A stretch of DNA of 64,000 bases. It comes from Kribbella jiaozuonensis. GTDB lineage: Bacteria > Actinomycetota > Actinomycetes > Propionibacteriales > Kribbellaceae. The position numbers and the translations under genes are program-made. The notes below the pieces were generated by a model. The model was not told where the DNA came from. It made no database searches and saw nothing but the letters and a program-made list of their open reading frames with translations. Positions 1 to 7,972 of this stretch are shown piece by piece. The stretch covers positions 930,001 through 994,000 of the forward strand of contig NZ_SZPZ01000001.1 of assembly GCF_005233875.1 (NCBI RefSeq), written 5' to 3'. Position 1 is the first letter of the stretch. Every line of letters starts with the position of its first letter.

Positions 1-2
1 TC

Positions 3-302
3 CTGGACGCGATCGAGCAGTTCGAGGCGTACGGCGCTCCCGCCTGGCGCGAGGTGGCCGAGACCGAGCTCGCGCGCCTCGACGTACCGAGCCGGAGCCG
101 GCAGCCGTCGGAGCTGACCGACAACGAGCAGCAGATCGTCTCGATGGTCCGCGACGGCTCCACCAACCGCGAGATTGCCGCCGCGCTGTACCTGTCGGTG
201 AAGGCGGTCGAGTCCCAGCTGACCCGCCTGTACCGGCGCTTCGGCGTGGCCAACCGGACCCAGCTGCTCCGGACGGTCGACCGACCCGGTAACAATAGTT
301 AG
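3..302 (+). CDS. LuxR-family transcriptional regulator, C-terminal part (5' end outside window)
   Basis: The frame is open from the first complete codon of the window and ends at TAG 300-302, so only about 99 C-terminal residues are seen. The last 60 residues form a LuxR/GerE helix-turn-helix: LTDNEQQIVSMV, then REIAAALYLSVKAVESQLTRLYRRFGV, the usual recognition-helix and dimer segment. The upstream piece (FEAYGAPAWREVAETEL) resembles the tail of the helical repeats found in large ATP-binding LuxR regulators (LAL type), so the whole protein is probably large; that is inference. It binds DNA. The next gene starts on the base after its stop codon, so the two are probably cotranscribed. Confidence 0.85.
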   Translation: MDAIEQFEAYGAPAWREVAETELARLDVPSRSRQPSELTDNEQQIVSMVRDGSTNREIAAALYLSVKAVESQLTRLYRRFGVANRTQLLRTVDRPGNNS

Positions 303-533
303 GTGAAGCTCGAACGGAAACACGCCCTCGTCCTGCTCGCCATTGCGGCCTGGAACGTCGTCACCTACCTGCGCTTCATCAAGGCGCTGATGGACACCGA
401 GGGGCGCCCGACCGGGTACTACGTGGCGCACACGATCCTGGTGATCGTGAACCTGCTGATCGCGGTACTGCTCGGCACGTGGGGTGTGCGCGCGTACAAG
501 GCGGCTAAGGCTTCACAAAGCTCGCCGGTGTGA
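303..533 (+). CDS. Small two-helix membrane protein, unknown function
   Basis: A 76-residue protein that starts at GTG directly after the LuxR stop codon (no gap). It has two hydrophobic segments, about residues 9-22 and 41-62, separated by a short charged stretch (LRFIKALMDTEGRPTGYY), and a basic tail (RAYKAAKA). The layout suggests an integral membrane protein with both ends in the cytoplasm. I do not recognise a family. Its position suggests translational coupling to the regulator upstream. Its last 29 bases overlap the end of the convergent AraC gene, which is common in this window. A real gene is likely because of composition and tight junction; function is unknown. Confidence 0.6.
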   Translation: MKLERKHALVLLAIAAWNVVTYLRFIKALMDTEGRPTGYYVAHTILVIVNLLIAVLLGTWGVRAYKAAKASQSSPV

Positions 534-1296
534 CACCGAGCAGTTTCCGGAAATGCCGGTTCAGGTGTGACTGGTCGTAGAACCCGGCCAGCGTCGCCAC
601 CTCGGCGGCCGGATGCCCGTCGAGCAGGTAGCGCCGGGCCAGATCGACCCGTCGGCCGGTCAGATACCGGTGCGGCGGCATCCCGTACTCCCGGCTGAAC
701 GCCCGGACCAGATGCGCCGGATGGGCATGCACCACCTTTGCCGCATCCTCCAGCGTGATCCCGTCGGTCACTTTGGCGTCGAGGAGCTCACGCAGTTGCA
801 CAGCCACGCCGGCGTCCCGCCGGTCCGGTGGATCGACCACCTGGCGGCGGAGATGCTGGCCAAGGCGCTCCTCGATCAGCGTGAGACGGCTCTGCGCTTC
901 CAGATCCTCCTGCCCGTTCTTCAGTACGCCGTGAAGCTGATGGATCCGGTGCCGCAGCAGCGGGTCGACGTACTCCGGGTGGTCGACGGCCGCGCCGATC
1001 AGGCCGTCGCCCAGCCGATCGGGCGCCAGATACAACACCCGCTTCCGGAAGCCCTGCGGCAGGACCGATCGCCCGTCGTGCGGTACGTGCGGCGGCAGCA
1101 GCGAGACCTGCGCCTGGGCGAGACCGTGCTCGCGGTGATCCAGGTCGTACCGGACCGCGCCCTCGTCGACGATCAGCACGGTCCACGCGTCGTGCGTGTG
1201 CGTCGGGTACGCGTGCGACGGGAAATGGGCGTGCAGCACCTCGACGACCCCAGCCAGCCCGGGCCGCCACGCCCGGACCACGGCGCCGCTGCTCAT
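505..1296 (-). CDS. AraC-family transcriptional regulator
   Basis: A 263-residue regulator. Residues about 15-100 look like an AraC-type cupin effector domain (HTHDAWTVLIVDEG followed by LLPPHVPHDGR). The C-terminal 100 residues carry the two helix-turn-helix motifs: ITLEDAAKVVHAHPAHLVRAF and AAEVATLAGFYDQSHLNRHF, ending in the family signature LLGVTPASF. Such proteins bind DNA as small-molecule-responsive activators. The start ATG is preceded by TATGTT and exactly six bases, so the transcript is probably leaderless. It is divergent from the D-aminopeptidase gene 23 bp away, and the two -10 elements overlap, so it may control that gene as well as itself. The effector cannot be read from sequence. 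Confidence 0.88.
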   Translation of the reverse strand: MSSGAVVRAWRPGLAGVVEVLHAHFPSHAYPTHTHDAWTVLIVDEGAVRYDLDHREHGLAQAQVSLLPPHVPHDGRSVLPQGFRKRVLYLAPDRLGDGLIGAAVDHPEYVDPLLRHRIHQLHGVLKNGQEDLEAQSRLTLIEERLGQHLRRQVVDPPDRRDAGVAVQLRELLDAKVTDGITLEDAAKVVHAHPAHLVRAFSREYGMPPHRYLTGRRVDLARRYLLDGHPAAEVATLAGFYDQSHLNRHFRKLLGVTPASFVKP

Positions 1297-1302
1297 ACTC
1301 AG

Positions 1303-1312
1303 AACATACGCT
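1303..1312. promoter_or_regulatory. Overlapping divergent -10 elements for the AraC gene and the D-aminopeptidase gene
   Basis: On the minus strand TATGTT (1308 down to 1303) lies six bases before the AraC ATG at 1296. On the plus strand TACGCT (1307-1312) lies seven bases before the GTG at 1320. Both fit TANNNT for actinobacterial leaderless promoters. They overlap by two bases, so RNA polymerase could hardly occupy both at once. Confidence 0.55.
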
Positions 1313-1319
1313 TCTGGGC

Positions 1320-2144
1320 GTGAAGGTATACGTGAGCGCGGACATGGAAGGCATCACCGGACTGGTCGACGCGGAGGACGTCCAGCCGCCGGGGCGGGAT
1401 TACGAGCGCAGCCGGGTGATGATGACCGAGGACGTGAATGCCGCCGTCCGCGGTGCGTACGCCGCCGGCGCGACGGCCGTTCTGGTCAACGACGCGCACG
1501 GCCCGATGCGGAACCTTCTCCCCGATCTGCTCGATCCGCGCGCCCGCCTGATCAAGGGCCGGCCGAAGCCGATGGGCATGATCGAGGGGCTGTCTTCGGA
1601 GTACGACGCGGTGCTGTGCATCGGATTCCACTCGCGTGCCGGCGTTCTCGGCGTACTGAGTCACAGCTTCATGGGCCACGAGATCGAGGACATCTGGCTC
1701 GACGACCGCCCCACCGGCGAGATCGGGCTGCTCCACGCGGCGGCTGCGGCGTACGGCGTACCTGTCGCGCTCCTGACCGGCGACGACACCGCCTGCGACG
1801 AAACGAAGTCGTGGGATCCCAGCGTGGCCACTGTCCCGGTCAAGTTCGCCAAGGACCGCTTCGCCGCGCAGCTTGTCCCGGTCGCCGAGGCCCGCGAGGC
1901 GATCGAGACCACCACAACCCAGTCCCTGGCCAACCTCGCCGCAGCATCTGACCACGGCCTCCACCGGCTGACGGTTCGGTGGCAGTCCGCCTCGGTCGCC
2001 TTGCACCTCGGTGCGATCCCCGGCGTCGAGCGTCTGGACGACCGCACGGTGACTGTGGAGGGCGAGATGCTCCAGCTCTACCGCCTGTTCAACCTGTTCC
2101 TGCGGGTCTGCACGGCCGTCACCTCGAACCAGCCGTACTGCTGA
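1320..2144 (+). CDS. M55 family D-aminopeptidase (DppA-like)
   Basis: A 274-residue cytoplasmic metallopeptidase. The M55 zinc ligands known from Bacillus DppA are visible: SADMEG (Asp8, Glu10), NDAHG (His60), GFHSRAG (His104) and a glutamate near residue 134 (PTGEIG). DppA enzymes release N-terminal D-amino acids, mainly D-Ala, from short peptides and act in peptidoglycan peptide recycling. Length matches the family (about 270). No dipeptide transporter lies beside it, unlike the dpp operon of Bacillus, so its source of substrate is open. GTG start chosen because TACGCT lies seven bases upstream (leaderless pattern). Its last 26 bases overlap the convergent hydrolase gene. Confidence 0.9.
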   Translation: MKVYVSADMEGITGLVDAEDVQPPGRDYERSRVMMTEDVNAAVRGAYAAGATAVLVNDAHGPMRNLLPDLLDPRARLIKGRPKPMGMIEGLSSEYDAVLCIGFHSRAGVLGVLSHSFMGHEIEDIWLDDRPTGEIGLLHAAAAAYGVPVALLTGDDTACDETKSWDPSVATVPVKFAKDRFAAQLVPVAEAREAIETTTTQSLANLAAASDHGLHRLTVRWQSASVALHLGAIPGVERLDDRTVTVEGEMLQLYRLFNLFLRVCTAVTSNQPYC

Positions 2145-2853
2145 GGACCTTCAGCAGCAGGTCGGGGCTCTCCAGTTGGGGGAGGTGCCCGGTGTGCTCG
2201 AGGAGCTCGAAGGTGGCGTTGGGGATGGCATCGGCGTACGTGCGGCCGTAGGTGAGGTCGCCGATGCGGTCGCTGTCGCCCCAGATCACCGTGGTGGGGA
2301 TGGTCATTGCGGCCAGGCGGGCTTGGAGGGTCGGGTCTTCCATCGTGGCGGCGTAAACCGCCAGGGCGGCTCGGTTGCCGGCTAGTTGGGCCTGGGCTTC
2401 CGGCGGGAGCTGGGCCGGGTCGATGCGGAAGGCGTCGGGGTTGTAGTAGCTGAGCTCGGCCAGCTCCGGGAAGGTCAGCGAGAAGAAGTCCGCGACCGGG
2501 TGGCCGGGGACCTGCAGGCCGACGCCGTCGACGATCGCCAGTTCGGTGACCCGCGGCGAGTTGAGCAGGGCGAGCTCGGCCGCGATCCAGCCGCCGATCG
2601 AGTTGCCGATCACCAGCACGTCTTCGAGGTCGAGTTGGTCGAGCAGATCGGCGTACAGCTCGGCGAGGCCGCCGATCGTGGTGAGCTCGTCGGGGCGCGG
2701 GGTCCCACCGAAGCCGGGATGCGTGGGTACGACGACGTGGGCGGGTAGCTCGGCCGCGAGGCGCACGCCGAAGGGCGCGACGGTCTGGGGACCGCCACCA
2801 CCGTGAAGTAACAGGACGGGCCGGCCGGTGCCGTGTTCCTCGAAGGTCTGCAT
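2119..2853 (-). CDS. Alpha/beta-fold hydrolase
   Basis: A 244-residue soluble alpha/beta hydrolase. It shows the oxyanion-side motif LLLHGGGG (about residue 14-21), the nucleophile elbow GNSIGG with Ser85, an acid in WGDSDRI (about 193-195) and the catalytic histidine in HTGHLPQLE (His223). Substrate cannot be assigned; esterase or C-C hydrolase activity would be usual. It is divergent from a MarR regulator, with a 16-bp palindrome between them, and is very probably the regulated target. The start ATG follows TAAGGT by seven bases, another leaderless candidate, though AAGG could also serve as a weak ribosome site. Confidence 0.85.
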   Translation of the reverse strand: MQTFEEHGTGRPVLLLHGGGGPQTVAPFGVRLAAELPAHVVVPTHPGFGGTPRPDELTTIGGLAELYADLLDQLDLEDVLVIGNSIGGWIAAELALLNSPRVTELAIVDGVGLQVPGHPVADFFSLTFPELAELSYYNPDAFRIDPAQLPPEAQAQLAGNRAALAVYAATMEDPTLQARLAAMTIPTTVIWGDSDRIGDLTYGRTYADAIPNATFELLEHTGHLPQLESPDLLLKVLSSTAGSR

Positions 2854-2873
2854 ATAAGGAACCTTAGATCAAC

Positions 2874-2889
2874 TTGCTTATATAAACAA
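2874..2889. promoter_or_regulatory. Palindromic MarR-type operator
   Basis: TTGCTTATATAAACAA is a 16-bp inverted repeat with 14 of 16 positions symmetrical, AT-rich in a GC-rich genome, and sits in the 54-bp gap between the divergent hydrolase and MarR starts. It lies just upstream of the MarR -10 (TATTGT, 2895-2900). MarR proteins usually bind 16-20 bp palindromes and repress both flanking genes. Confidence 0.6.
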
Positions 2890-2907
2890 CCTGCTATTGT
2901 GATCACC

Positions 2908-3318
2908 GTGGAGCCTTCCGTGCAGGACATCGGGATCGCGGTCAAGCGGTTGCAGTGGCGTCATCACACCGAGGCGAGCAAGCGGTTGTCCGAGCTCGGT
3001 GTCTCGCTGCCGCAGTGGGACGTGCTCCGCCGGCTGCACGAGGCTCCGGATGCTTCGCTCCACGATCTGGCGCAGCGCACGTTCCAGACCGACCAGTCGA
3101 TGGGCTCGCTGGCCAGCCGGATGATCGCCCGCGGGCTGATCGAGCGCGTCGAGGGCCGGGGCCGCGCCGTACGGCACGCGGTGACTCCGGAGGGTGAGCG
3201 GATCCGCAAGGCCGGCGCCAAGATCCTCGAATCCGTCCTCAGCGAGTCGCTCAGCCCGTTGAGTCCGGCGGAGCGGTCGACGCTGCACAAACTGCTGACG
3301 AAGGTCGGAGAGGCTTAA
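2908..3318 (+). CDS. MarR-family transcriptional regulator
   Basis: A 136-residue winged-helix regulator. It shows the MarR layout: first helix IAVKRLQWRHHTEASKRL, wing HTH (SLHDLAQRTFQTDQSMGSLASRMIARGLIERVEGRGRAVRHAVTPEG), and C-terminal dimer helix. The frame is open further upstream, but GTG 2908 is preferred because TATTGT lies seven bases before it; GTG 2899 is an alternative. It is divergent from the alpha/beta hydrolase and should bind the palindrome between them, repressing itself and the hydrolase until a ligand (often a phenolic compound) releases it. No Cys pair is present, so redox sensing of the OhrR kind is unlikely. Confidence 0.85.
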   Translation: MEPSVQDIGIAVKRLQWRHHTEASKRLSELGVSLPQWDVLRRLHEAPDASLHDLAQRTFQTDQSMGSLASRMIARGLIERVEGRGRAVRHAVTPEGERIRKAGAKILESVLSESLSPLSPAERSTLHKLLTKVGEA

Positions 3319-3362
3319 AACGTACAAGACCGCAGCCAGGGTCGAGGGCGACCATCGGTGGT

Positions 3363-3785
3363 GTGGATGAGCCGATCAGATTCGATACGAAGATCGCCGT
3401 ACTGCTACGCGATGATCTGGCCGTGTGGCAGCGCTTGAACGTGACCGCGTTCCTGGTCAGCGGCATCGCCGCGACCCACCCGGAGGTCGTGGGCGAGCCC
3501 TACGAAGACGCCGACGAGACCAAGTACCTGCCGATGTTCCGGCAGCCGGTGCTGGTGTTCGAGGGCAGCAAGGAGTTCATGGCGACCGCGCACGAGCGCG
3601 CGCTCCGCCGGGAGCTCGAGCACGCCGTGTTCACCCAGGACTTGTTTGCTACAGGCAACGACAGGGACAACCGGGCCGCGGTGAAGGCGGTGTCGACCAC
3701 GGACCTCGACCTGGTCGGTATCGCCCTGTACGGCCCGAAGAACGCGGTCGACAAGGTGCTCAAGGGCGCCGCCATGCACCACTGA
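3363..3785 (+). CDS. DUF2000 family protein
   Basis: A 140-residue soluble protein that matches my memory of DUF2000: FDTKIAVLLRDDLAVWQRLNVTAFLVSGIA at the start, then LPMFRQPVLVFEG and a C-terminal DLDLVGIALYGPKNAVDKVLKG. The fold is related to peptidyl-tRNA hydrolase 2, but a function is not known to me. It starts 44 bp after the MarR gene on the same strand; no hairpin is seen between them, so cotranscription is possible. GTG 3363 is the only good start near the conserved N-terminus. Confidence 0.75.
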   Translation: MDEPIRFDTKIAVLLRDDLAVWQRLNVTAFLVSGIAATHPEVVGEPYEDADETKYLPMFRQPVLVFEGSKEFMATAHERALRRELEHAVFTQDLFATGNDRDNRAAVKAVSTTDLDLVGIALYGPKNAVDKVLKGAAMHH

Positions 3786-3794
3786 GCAGCTCGA

Positions 3795-4964
3795 CTAGCG
3801 TGGCGCGAACTTCGTCCAGGTGGCGCCCTCGTCGGTACTCAGGACGACCTCCGTCGTACGGCGCTTCGGCACCTCGAAGCCGTACATCAAGTGCTCGTCG
3901 CCGGCGAGATCGGCCAGGTCGCCGGGGTATCCGCGGTCGAGATCGGCCGCGCCGTCCCGCACCCGGTACAGCCGCGGCCGGTCGTTGAGCCGGCCGCCGA
4001 GCATCAGCGCCGTGCCGTCGTCGAACGCGAGCGGCGGCGTGTTCAGGCTCTGCGGCGGGTGCTGGACGAGCGTCCACGTGTCCCCGCGGTCGTTCGAGAT
4101 GCGCATCTTCGCGACCGCCTGACCGCTGTCGCCGACGATGACCGAGGTCGTCACCAGCGTCCTGCCGTCCGGGCTGACCGCGAGCTTCCCGAGCTGGTTG
4201 TGGTTGTCGAGCGCCTGCGAGCGCCAGGTCTTCCCGCCGTCGTCGGTCCACATGATGTCGGTCCGCCCGACCCCGGTCAGCACCCAGCACCGCCCGGTCG
4301 TGTCGCAGACCGGCGAGCGGCTGCCGCGCGTGTCGAGCATCCGGACGGACGACTCCTTGGGGTTCACCACCGCGATCCGGCCCGGGACGATCTGGTCCGT
4401 CAGGATCTCGCCGGGCTCGAACGTCGACGTGGACAGCCGGTACCGCAGCCGGGTCAGCACCGGGCCGTCGTACGTCATCCGGAACATCATCGAGGTGTCC
4501 CCGCTCAGCGTGCCCTCGCGCGGCGGCGCGACCGCGATCGCCTCGTCGCCCGTCTGCAGCGTCGCGTACGGGACCGGCCACTCCGGCGAGGTCGCACGGG
4601 CCCCGTCGCGGTCGAGTACGGCGGCGTACCGGCAGTTCGGCCCGCTCGTGCAGTCGGACCAGCCGGCCGCCCAGCGATTCCGCGTCACCATCGTCATGGA
4701 CAGCACCTGGGCCCGCTCCGCGTTCACGACCGCGGTCCCGGCCCGGCCGGCGGAGGCGGGCTCGATCGCCAACGGCCCCGAGTCGGCGTCGCCCCGGTGC
4801 GAGACCCAGAGCACCGTCGTCACCACAACGGAGGTCGTGGCGGCCAGTACGCCGAGCACGAGCAGCGGCGGCATGCTCCGCGGGATGCCGCAGCGCTCCA
4901 GCAGCGCCACCAGCCGGGGGTAGTAGCGGTCGACGAACTCACGGACTCGCTGCTGCACAATCAC
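3795..4964 (-). CDS. Membrane-anchored protein with BNR/sialidase-like repeats
   Basis: About 389 residues from GTG 4964, which has a G-rich Shine-Dalgarno run 5-10 bases upstream; the frame is open to 5018. Residues about 33-55 form one transmembrane helix, and the rest should lie outside the cell. The extracellular part has Asp-box (BNR) motifs typical of beta-propellers: MWTDDGGKTWRS, ISNDRGDTWT and STDEGATWTKF near the end. Cys pairs (SDCTSGPNCRY, VCDTTGRCW) could form disulfides outside the cell. No sialidase catalytic residues (FRIP arginine) are evident, so a binding or scaffolding role is as likely as an enzyme. It lies downstream of sdhB on the same strand but behind a hairpin. Confidence 0.7.
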   Translation of the reverse strand: MIVQQRVREFVDRYYPRLVALLERCGIPRSMPPLLVLGVLAATTSVVVTTVLWVSHRGDADSGPLAIEPASAGRAGTAVVNAERAQVLSMTMVTRNRWAAGWSDCTSGPNCRYAAVLDRDGARATSPEWPVPYATLQTGDEAIAVAPPREGTLSGDTSMMFRMTYDGPVLTRLRYRLSTSTFEPGEILTDQIVPGRIAVVNPKESSVRMLDTRGSRSPVCDTTGRCWVLTGVGRTDIMWTDDGGKTWRSQALDNHNQLGKLAVSPDGRTLVTTSVIVGDSGQAVAKMRISNDRGDTWTLVQHPPQSLNTPPLAFDDGTALMLGGRLNDRPRLYRVRDGAADLDRGYPGDLADLAGDEHLMYGFEVPKRRTTEVVLSTDEGATWTKFAPR

Positions 4965-4980
4965 CCCCCGGGCTGACGAG

Positions 4981-5010
4981 CAGCCTCTGTCCTCGCGAGG
5001 GCAGAGGCTG
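4981..5010 (-). terminator. Hairpin terminator after sdhB
   Basis: Perfect 9-bp arms CAGCCTCTG / CAGAGGCTG enclose a second palindrome, CCTCGCGAGG. No T-run follows on the minus strand, as is usual for actinobacterial terminators. It lies 51-81 bases beyond the sdhB stop, and probably ends the sdh transcript. Confidence 0.55.
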
Positions 5011-5061
5011 CGTGGCACGAATTGGCCGGGTCAGAGTTTATGCGACGCCCAGGTCCGCCGA

Positions 5062-5766
5062 TCACACCCGGCGGAAGATCAGCGCGCGCTTCACTTCCTG
5101 GATGGCCTTGGTGACCTCGATGCCGCGGGGGCAGGCGTCGGTGCAGTTGAAGGTGGTCCGGCAGCGCCAGACGCCTTCCTTGTCGTTCAGGATCTCCAGC
5201 CGCTGCTCGGTGCCCTCGTCGCGGCTGTCGAAGATGAACCGGTGCGCACCGACGATCGCCTGCGGGCCGAAGTACTGGCCGTCGGACCAGAACACCGGGC
5301 AGGACGTCGTGCAGGCGGCGCACAGGATGCACTTGGTGGTGTCGTCGAAGCGGTCCCGGTCGGCCTGCGACTGGATCCGCTCCCGGGTCGGCTCGTGACC
5401 GGTAGTGACCAGGAACGGCATCACCGCGCGGTACGCCTCGAAGAACGGGTCCATGTCGACGACCAGGTCCTTGAGCACCGTCAGGCCCTTGATCGGCTCG
5501 ACGGTGATCTCCTTGTCCGGGTTCAGGTCCTTGATCAGCGTCTTGCAGGCCAGCCGGTTCCGGCCGTTGATCCGCATCGCGTCCGAGCCGCAGACCCCGT
5601 GCGCGCAGGATCGCCGGAACGTCAGCGTGCCGTCCTGCTCCCACTTGATCTTGTGCAGCGCGTCCAGCACTCGGTCGGTCGGCTGCAGCGTGACGGAGTA
5701 CGTCTTCCACTCGGCCTCGTCGACGACCTCGGGGTTGTACCGGAGGATCTTGACCTTGACGTCCAT
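5062..5766 (-). CDS. sdhB: Succinate dehydrogenase iron-sulfur subunit
   Basis: A 234-residue peripheral membrane subunit that passes electrons from the flavoprotein to the membrane anchors. All three clusters are readable: [2Fe-2S] with CAHGVCGSD and a later Cys (Cys54, Cys59, Asp62, Cys74); [4Fe-4S] CILCAACTTSCP (Cys146, 149, 152, 156); and the third site CRTTFNCTDACPRG (Cys202, 208, 212). Asp in place of the third [2Fe-2S] Cys is a known variant. Last gene of sdhCDAB; its ATG shares one base with the sdhA stop (TGATG), implying coupled translation. Confidence 0.97.
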   Translation of the reverse strand: MDVKVKILRYNPEVVDEAEWKTYSVTLQPTDRVLDALHKIKWEQDGTLTFRRSCAHGVCGSDAMRINGRNRLACKTLIKDLNPDKEITVEPIKGLTVLKDLVVDMDPFFEAYRAVMPFLVTTGHEPTRERIQSQADRDRFDDTTKCILCAACTTSCPVFWSDGQYFGPQAIVGAHRFIFDSRDEGTEQRLEILNDKEGVWRCRTTFNCTDACPRGIEVTKAIQEVKRALIFRRV

Positions 5767-7508
5767 CAGTACTTGCGCTCCATCGGCTTGTAACGGGTCT
5801 GGACGACCGGTTTGTAGTCGAGCCGGATCGTTTCGTTGCCGTCAGCATCGACCTCGCGGTACGCCATCGTGTGCCGCATGAAGTTGACGTCGTCGCGGGT
5901 GGCGTAGTCCTCGCGGAAGTGCCCGCCGCGGGACTCCTTGCGCTCCAGCGCGGACACCACCAGCACCTCGGCCAGATCGATCAGGAAGCCGAGCTCGACC
6001 GCCTCGAGCAGGTCGGTGTTGAACCGCTTGCCCTTGTCCTGGACGCCGACCCGGGCGAATCGCAGCTTGAGCGCCTCGATGTCGACCAGCGCCTGCTTCA
6101 GCGAGCCCTCGGTCCGGTACACCTGCGCGTTCAGGTCCATCGTCGCCTGCAGGTCCGACCGGATCGCCGCGATCCGCTCCTCACCGGTCGAGTTCCGCAG
6201 CCCCTCGACGAGCTCCACGACGTACTTCTCCGGCTCCGCGGGCAGCTCCTCGAAGGACGCGGTCTCGGCGTACTCCGCGGCCGCGATCCCCGCCCGCCGG
6301 CCGAACACGTTGATGTCGAGCAGCGAGTTCGTACCCAGGCGGTTCGCACCGTGCACGGAGACGCACGCGACCTCGCCGGCGGCGTACAGGCCCGGGATCA
6401 CGTCCTCGTTGTTGGCCAGCGCCTCGCCCTTGATGTTGGTCGGGATGCCGCCCATCGCGTAGTGCGCGGTCGGGAACACCGGGATCTGCTCGGTGTACGG
6501 CTCCACGCCCAGGTAGGTCCGTGCGAACTCGGTGATGTCCGGCAGCTTCGCGTCGATGTGCGCGGGCTCCAGGTGGGTCAGGTCGAGCATCACGTACGCG
6601 CCGTCAGGGCCGCAGCCGCGACCCTCGCGGACCTCGTTCGCCATCGCGCGGGCGACCATGTCCCGCGGCGCCAGGTCCTTCACGGTCGGCGCGTACCGCT
6701 CCATGAAGCGTTCGTTGTCCTTGTTCCGCAGGATGCCGCCCTCACCACGGGCCGCCTCCGACAGCAGTACGCCGAGACCCGCCAGGCCGGTCGGGTGGAA
6801 CTGGAAGAACTCCATGTCCTCCAGCGGCAGGCCCTTGCGCCAGACGATGCCCATCCCGTCGCCGGTCAGCGTGTGCGCGTTGGACGTCGTACGGAAGACC
6901 TTGCCGAAACCGCCGGACGCGAAGATGACCGACTTGGCGCTGAACACGTGCAGCTCGCCGGTGGCCAGCTCGTACGCGACGACGCCGCTGGCCTTGCCGT
7001 CCGTCATCAGCAGGTCGAGAACGTAGTACTCGTTGAAGAATTCGACGTTCTGCTTGATGCACTGCTGGTACAGCGTCTGCAGGATCATGTGACCGGTACG
7101 GTCCGCCGCGAAGCACGAACGCCGTACGACGGCCTCGCCGTGGTTGCGGGTGTGACCGCCGAAGAACCGCTGGTCGATCTTGCCCTCGGCGGTCCGGTTG
7201 AACGGCAGGCCCATCTTCTCCAGGTCGAGGACCGCGTCGACGGCCTCGCGGCACATCACCTCGGCCGCGTCCTGGTCGACCAGGAAGTCACCACCCTTGA
7301 CCGTGTCGAAGGTGTGCCACTCCCAGTTGTCCTCCTCGACGTTCGCCAGCGCGGCGCACATACCGCCCTGGGCCGCGCCGGTGTGGGAGCGGGTCGGATA
7401 GAGCTTGGTGAGTACGGCGGTACGGGTCCGCTTGCTCGACTCGAGGGCGGCACGCATGCCTGCGCCGCCCGCGCCGACGATGATGACGTCGTACTGGTGC
7501 TGCTGCAT
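5766..7508 (-). CDS. sdhA: Succinate dehydrogenase flavoprotein subunit
   Basis: A 580-residue catalytic subunit that oxidises succinate to fumarate with covalent FAD. Visible features: dinucleotide-binding N-terminus VIIVGAGGAGMRAAL, the histidine that carries FAD in RSHTGAAQGG, the substrate-loop and active-site stretch HPTGLAGLGVLLSEAARGEGGILRN, the HYAMGGIPTN motif and SLLDINVFGRRAG. Length is the usual 580-590. Acts at the inner face of the membrane with SdhB and the SdhC/D anchors, linking the TCA cycle to menaquinone. Confidence 0.98.
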   Translation of the reverse strand: MQQHQYDVIIVGAGGAGMRAALESSKRTRTAVLTKLYPTRSHTGAAQGGMCAALANVEEDNWEWHTFDTVKGGDFLVDQDAAEVMCREAVDAVLDLEKMGLPFNRTAEGKIDQRFFGGHTRNHGEAVVRRSCFAADRTGHMILQTLYQQCIKQNVEFFNEYYVLDLLMTDGKASGVVAYELATGELHVFSAKSVIFASGGFGKVFRTTSNAHTLTGDGMGIVWRKGLPLEDMEFFQFHPTGLAGLGVLLSEAARGEGGILRNKDNERFMERYAPTVKDLAPRDMVARAMANEVREGRGCGPDGAYVMLDLTHLEPAHIDAKLPDITEFARTYLGVEPYTEQIPVFPTAHYAMGGIPTNIKGEALANNEDVIPGLYAAGEVACVSVHGANRLGTNSLLDINVFGRRAGIAAAEYAETASFEELPAEPEKYVVELVEGLRNSTGEERIAAIRSDLQATMDLNAQVYRTEGSLKQALVDIEALKLRFARVGVQDKGKRFNTDLLEAVELGFLIDLAEVLVVSALERKESRGGHFREDYATRDDVNFMRHTMAYREVDADGNETIRLDYKPVVQTRYKPMERKY

Positions 7509-7515
7509 GACTTCC

Positions 7516-7971
7516 TTACTTACAGACAGACAGTGTGGAGTTGGGGTCCAGGCACGGGTCGAAGGTGAAGATGACCAGGGTGCCGAGGACGACGATCACG
7601 AGCGCCGCCGTGATCAGCAGGGCCTTGAGCCAGAACCGGGTCTGGTCCTTCTCGGCGTAGTCGTTGATGATCGTGCGCAGGCCGTTGGAGCCGTGCAGCA
7701 TCGCCAGCCACAGCATCAGCAGGTCCCAGACCTGCCAGAGCGGGTTGGCCCACTTGCCGGCCACGAAGCCGAAGTCCAGCGCGGTGATCCCGCCGCCGAG
7801 CATCAGGTTCACGAACAGGTGCCCGAGCACGAGGATGACGAGCGCGAGCCCGGACAGCCGCATGAACAGCCAGCTGTACAGCTCGAAGTTGGTCTGGCCC
7901 GAGCGGTTCCGGCCGCCGCCCTTCAGGCTGCGCGCGCGGGAACTGCTGCGCGGTGCCGCGATCTCGCTCAT
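7516..7971 (-). CDS. sdhD: Succinate dehydrogenase membrane anchor subunit
   Basis: A 151-residue hydrophobic subunit with three predicted helices (about residues 34-56, 75-97 and 118-140). The first contains the family pattern WLFMRLSGLALVILVLGHLFVNLML with a His that may ligate haem. A basic, Ser/Arg-rich N-terminal extension of about 28 residues precedes it. It starts one base after the sdhC stop and is followed seven bases later by sdhA, as in other actinobacterial sdhCDAB operons. Anchors the enzyme and helps form the quinone site. Confidence 0.93.
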   Translation of the reverse strand: MSEIAAPRSSSRARSLKGGGRNRSGQTNFELYSWLFMRLSGLALVILVLGHLFVNLMLGGGITALDFGFVAGKWANPLWQVWDLLMLWLAMLHGSNGLRTIINDYAEKDQTRFWLKALLITAALVIVVLGTLVIFTFDPCLDPNSTLSVCK

Positions 7972-7972
7972 C

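Noticed and set aside
5871..7568. A 565-codon open frame antisense to sdhA.
   Set aside because: It mirrors sdhA codon structure; the translation is Arg/Val/Asp/Gln-rich with no domain, as expected for antisense frames in GC-rich genes. The same applies to long frames at 12841-14643, 14801-16408, 22410-24053, 24689-26725, 34925-36736 and 47128-48855.
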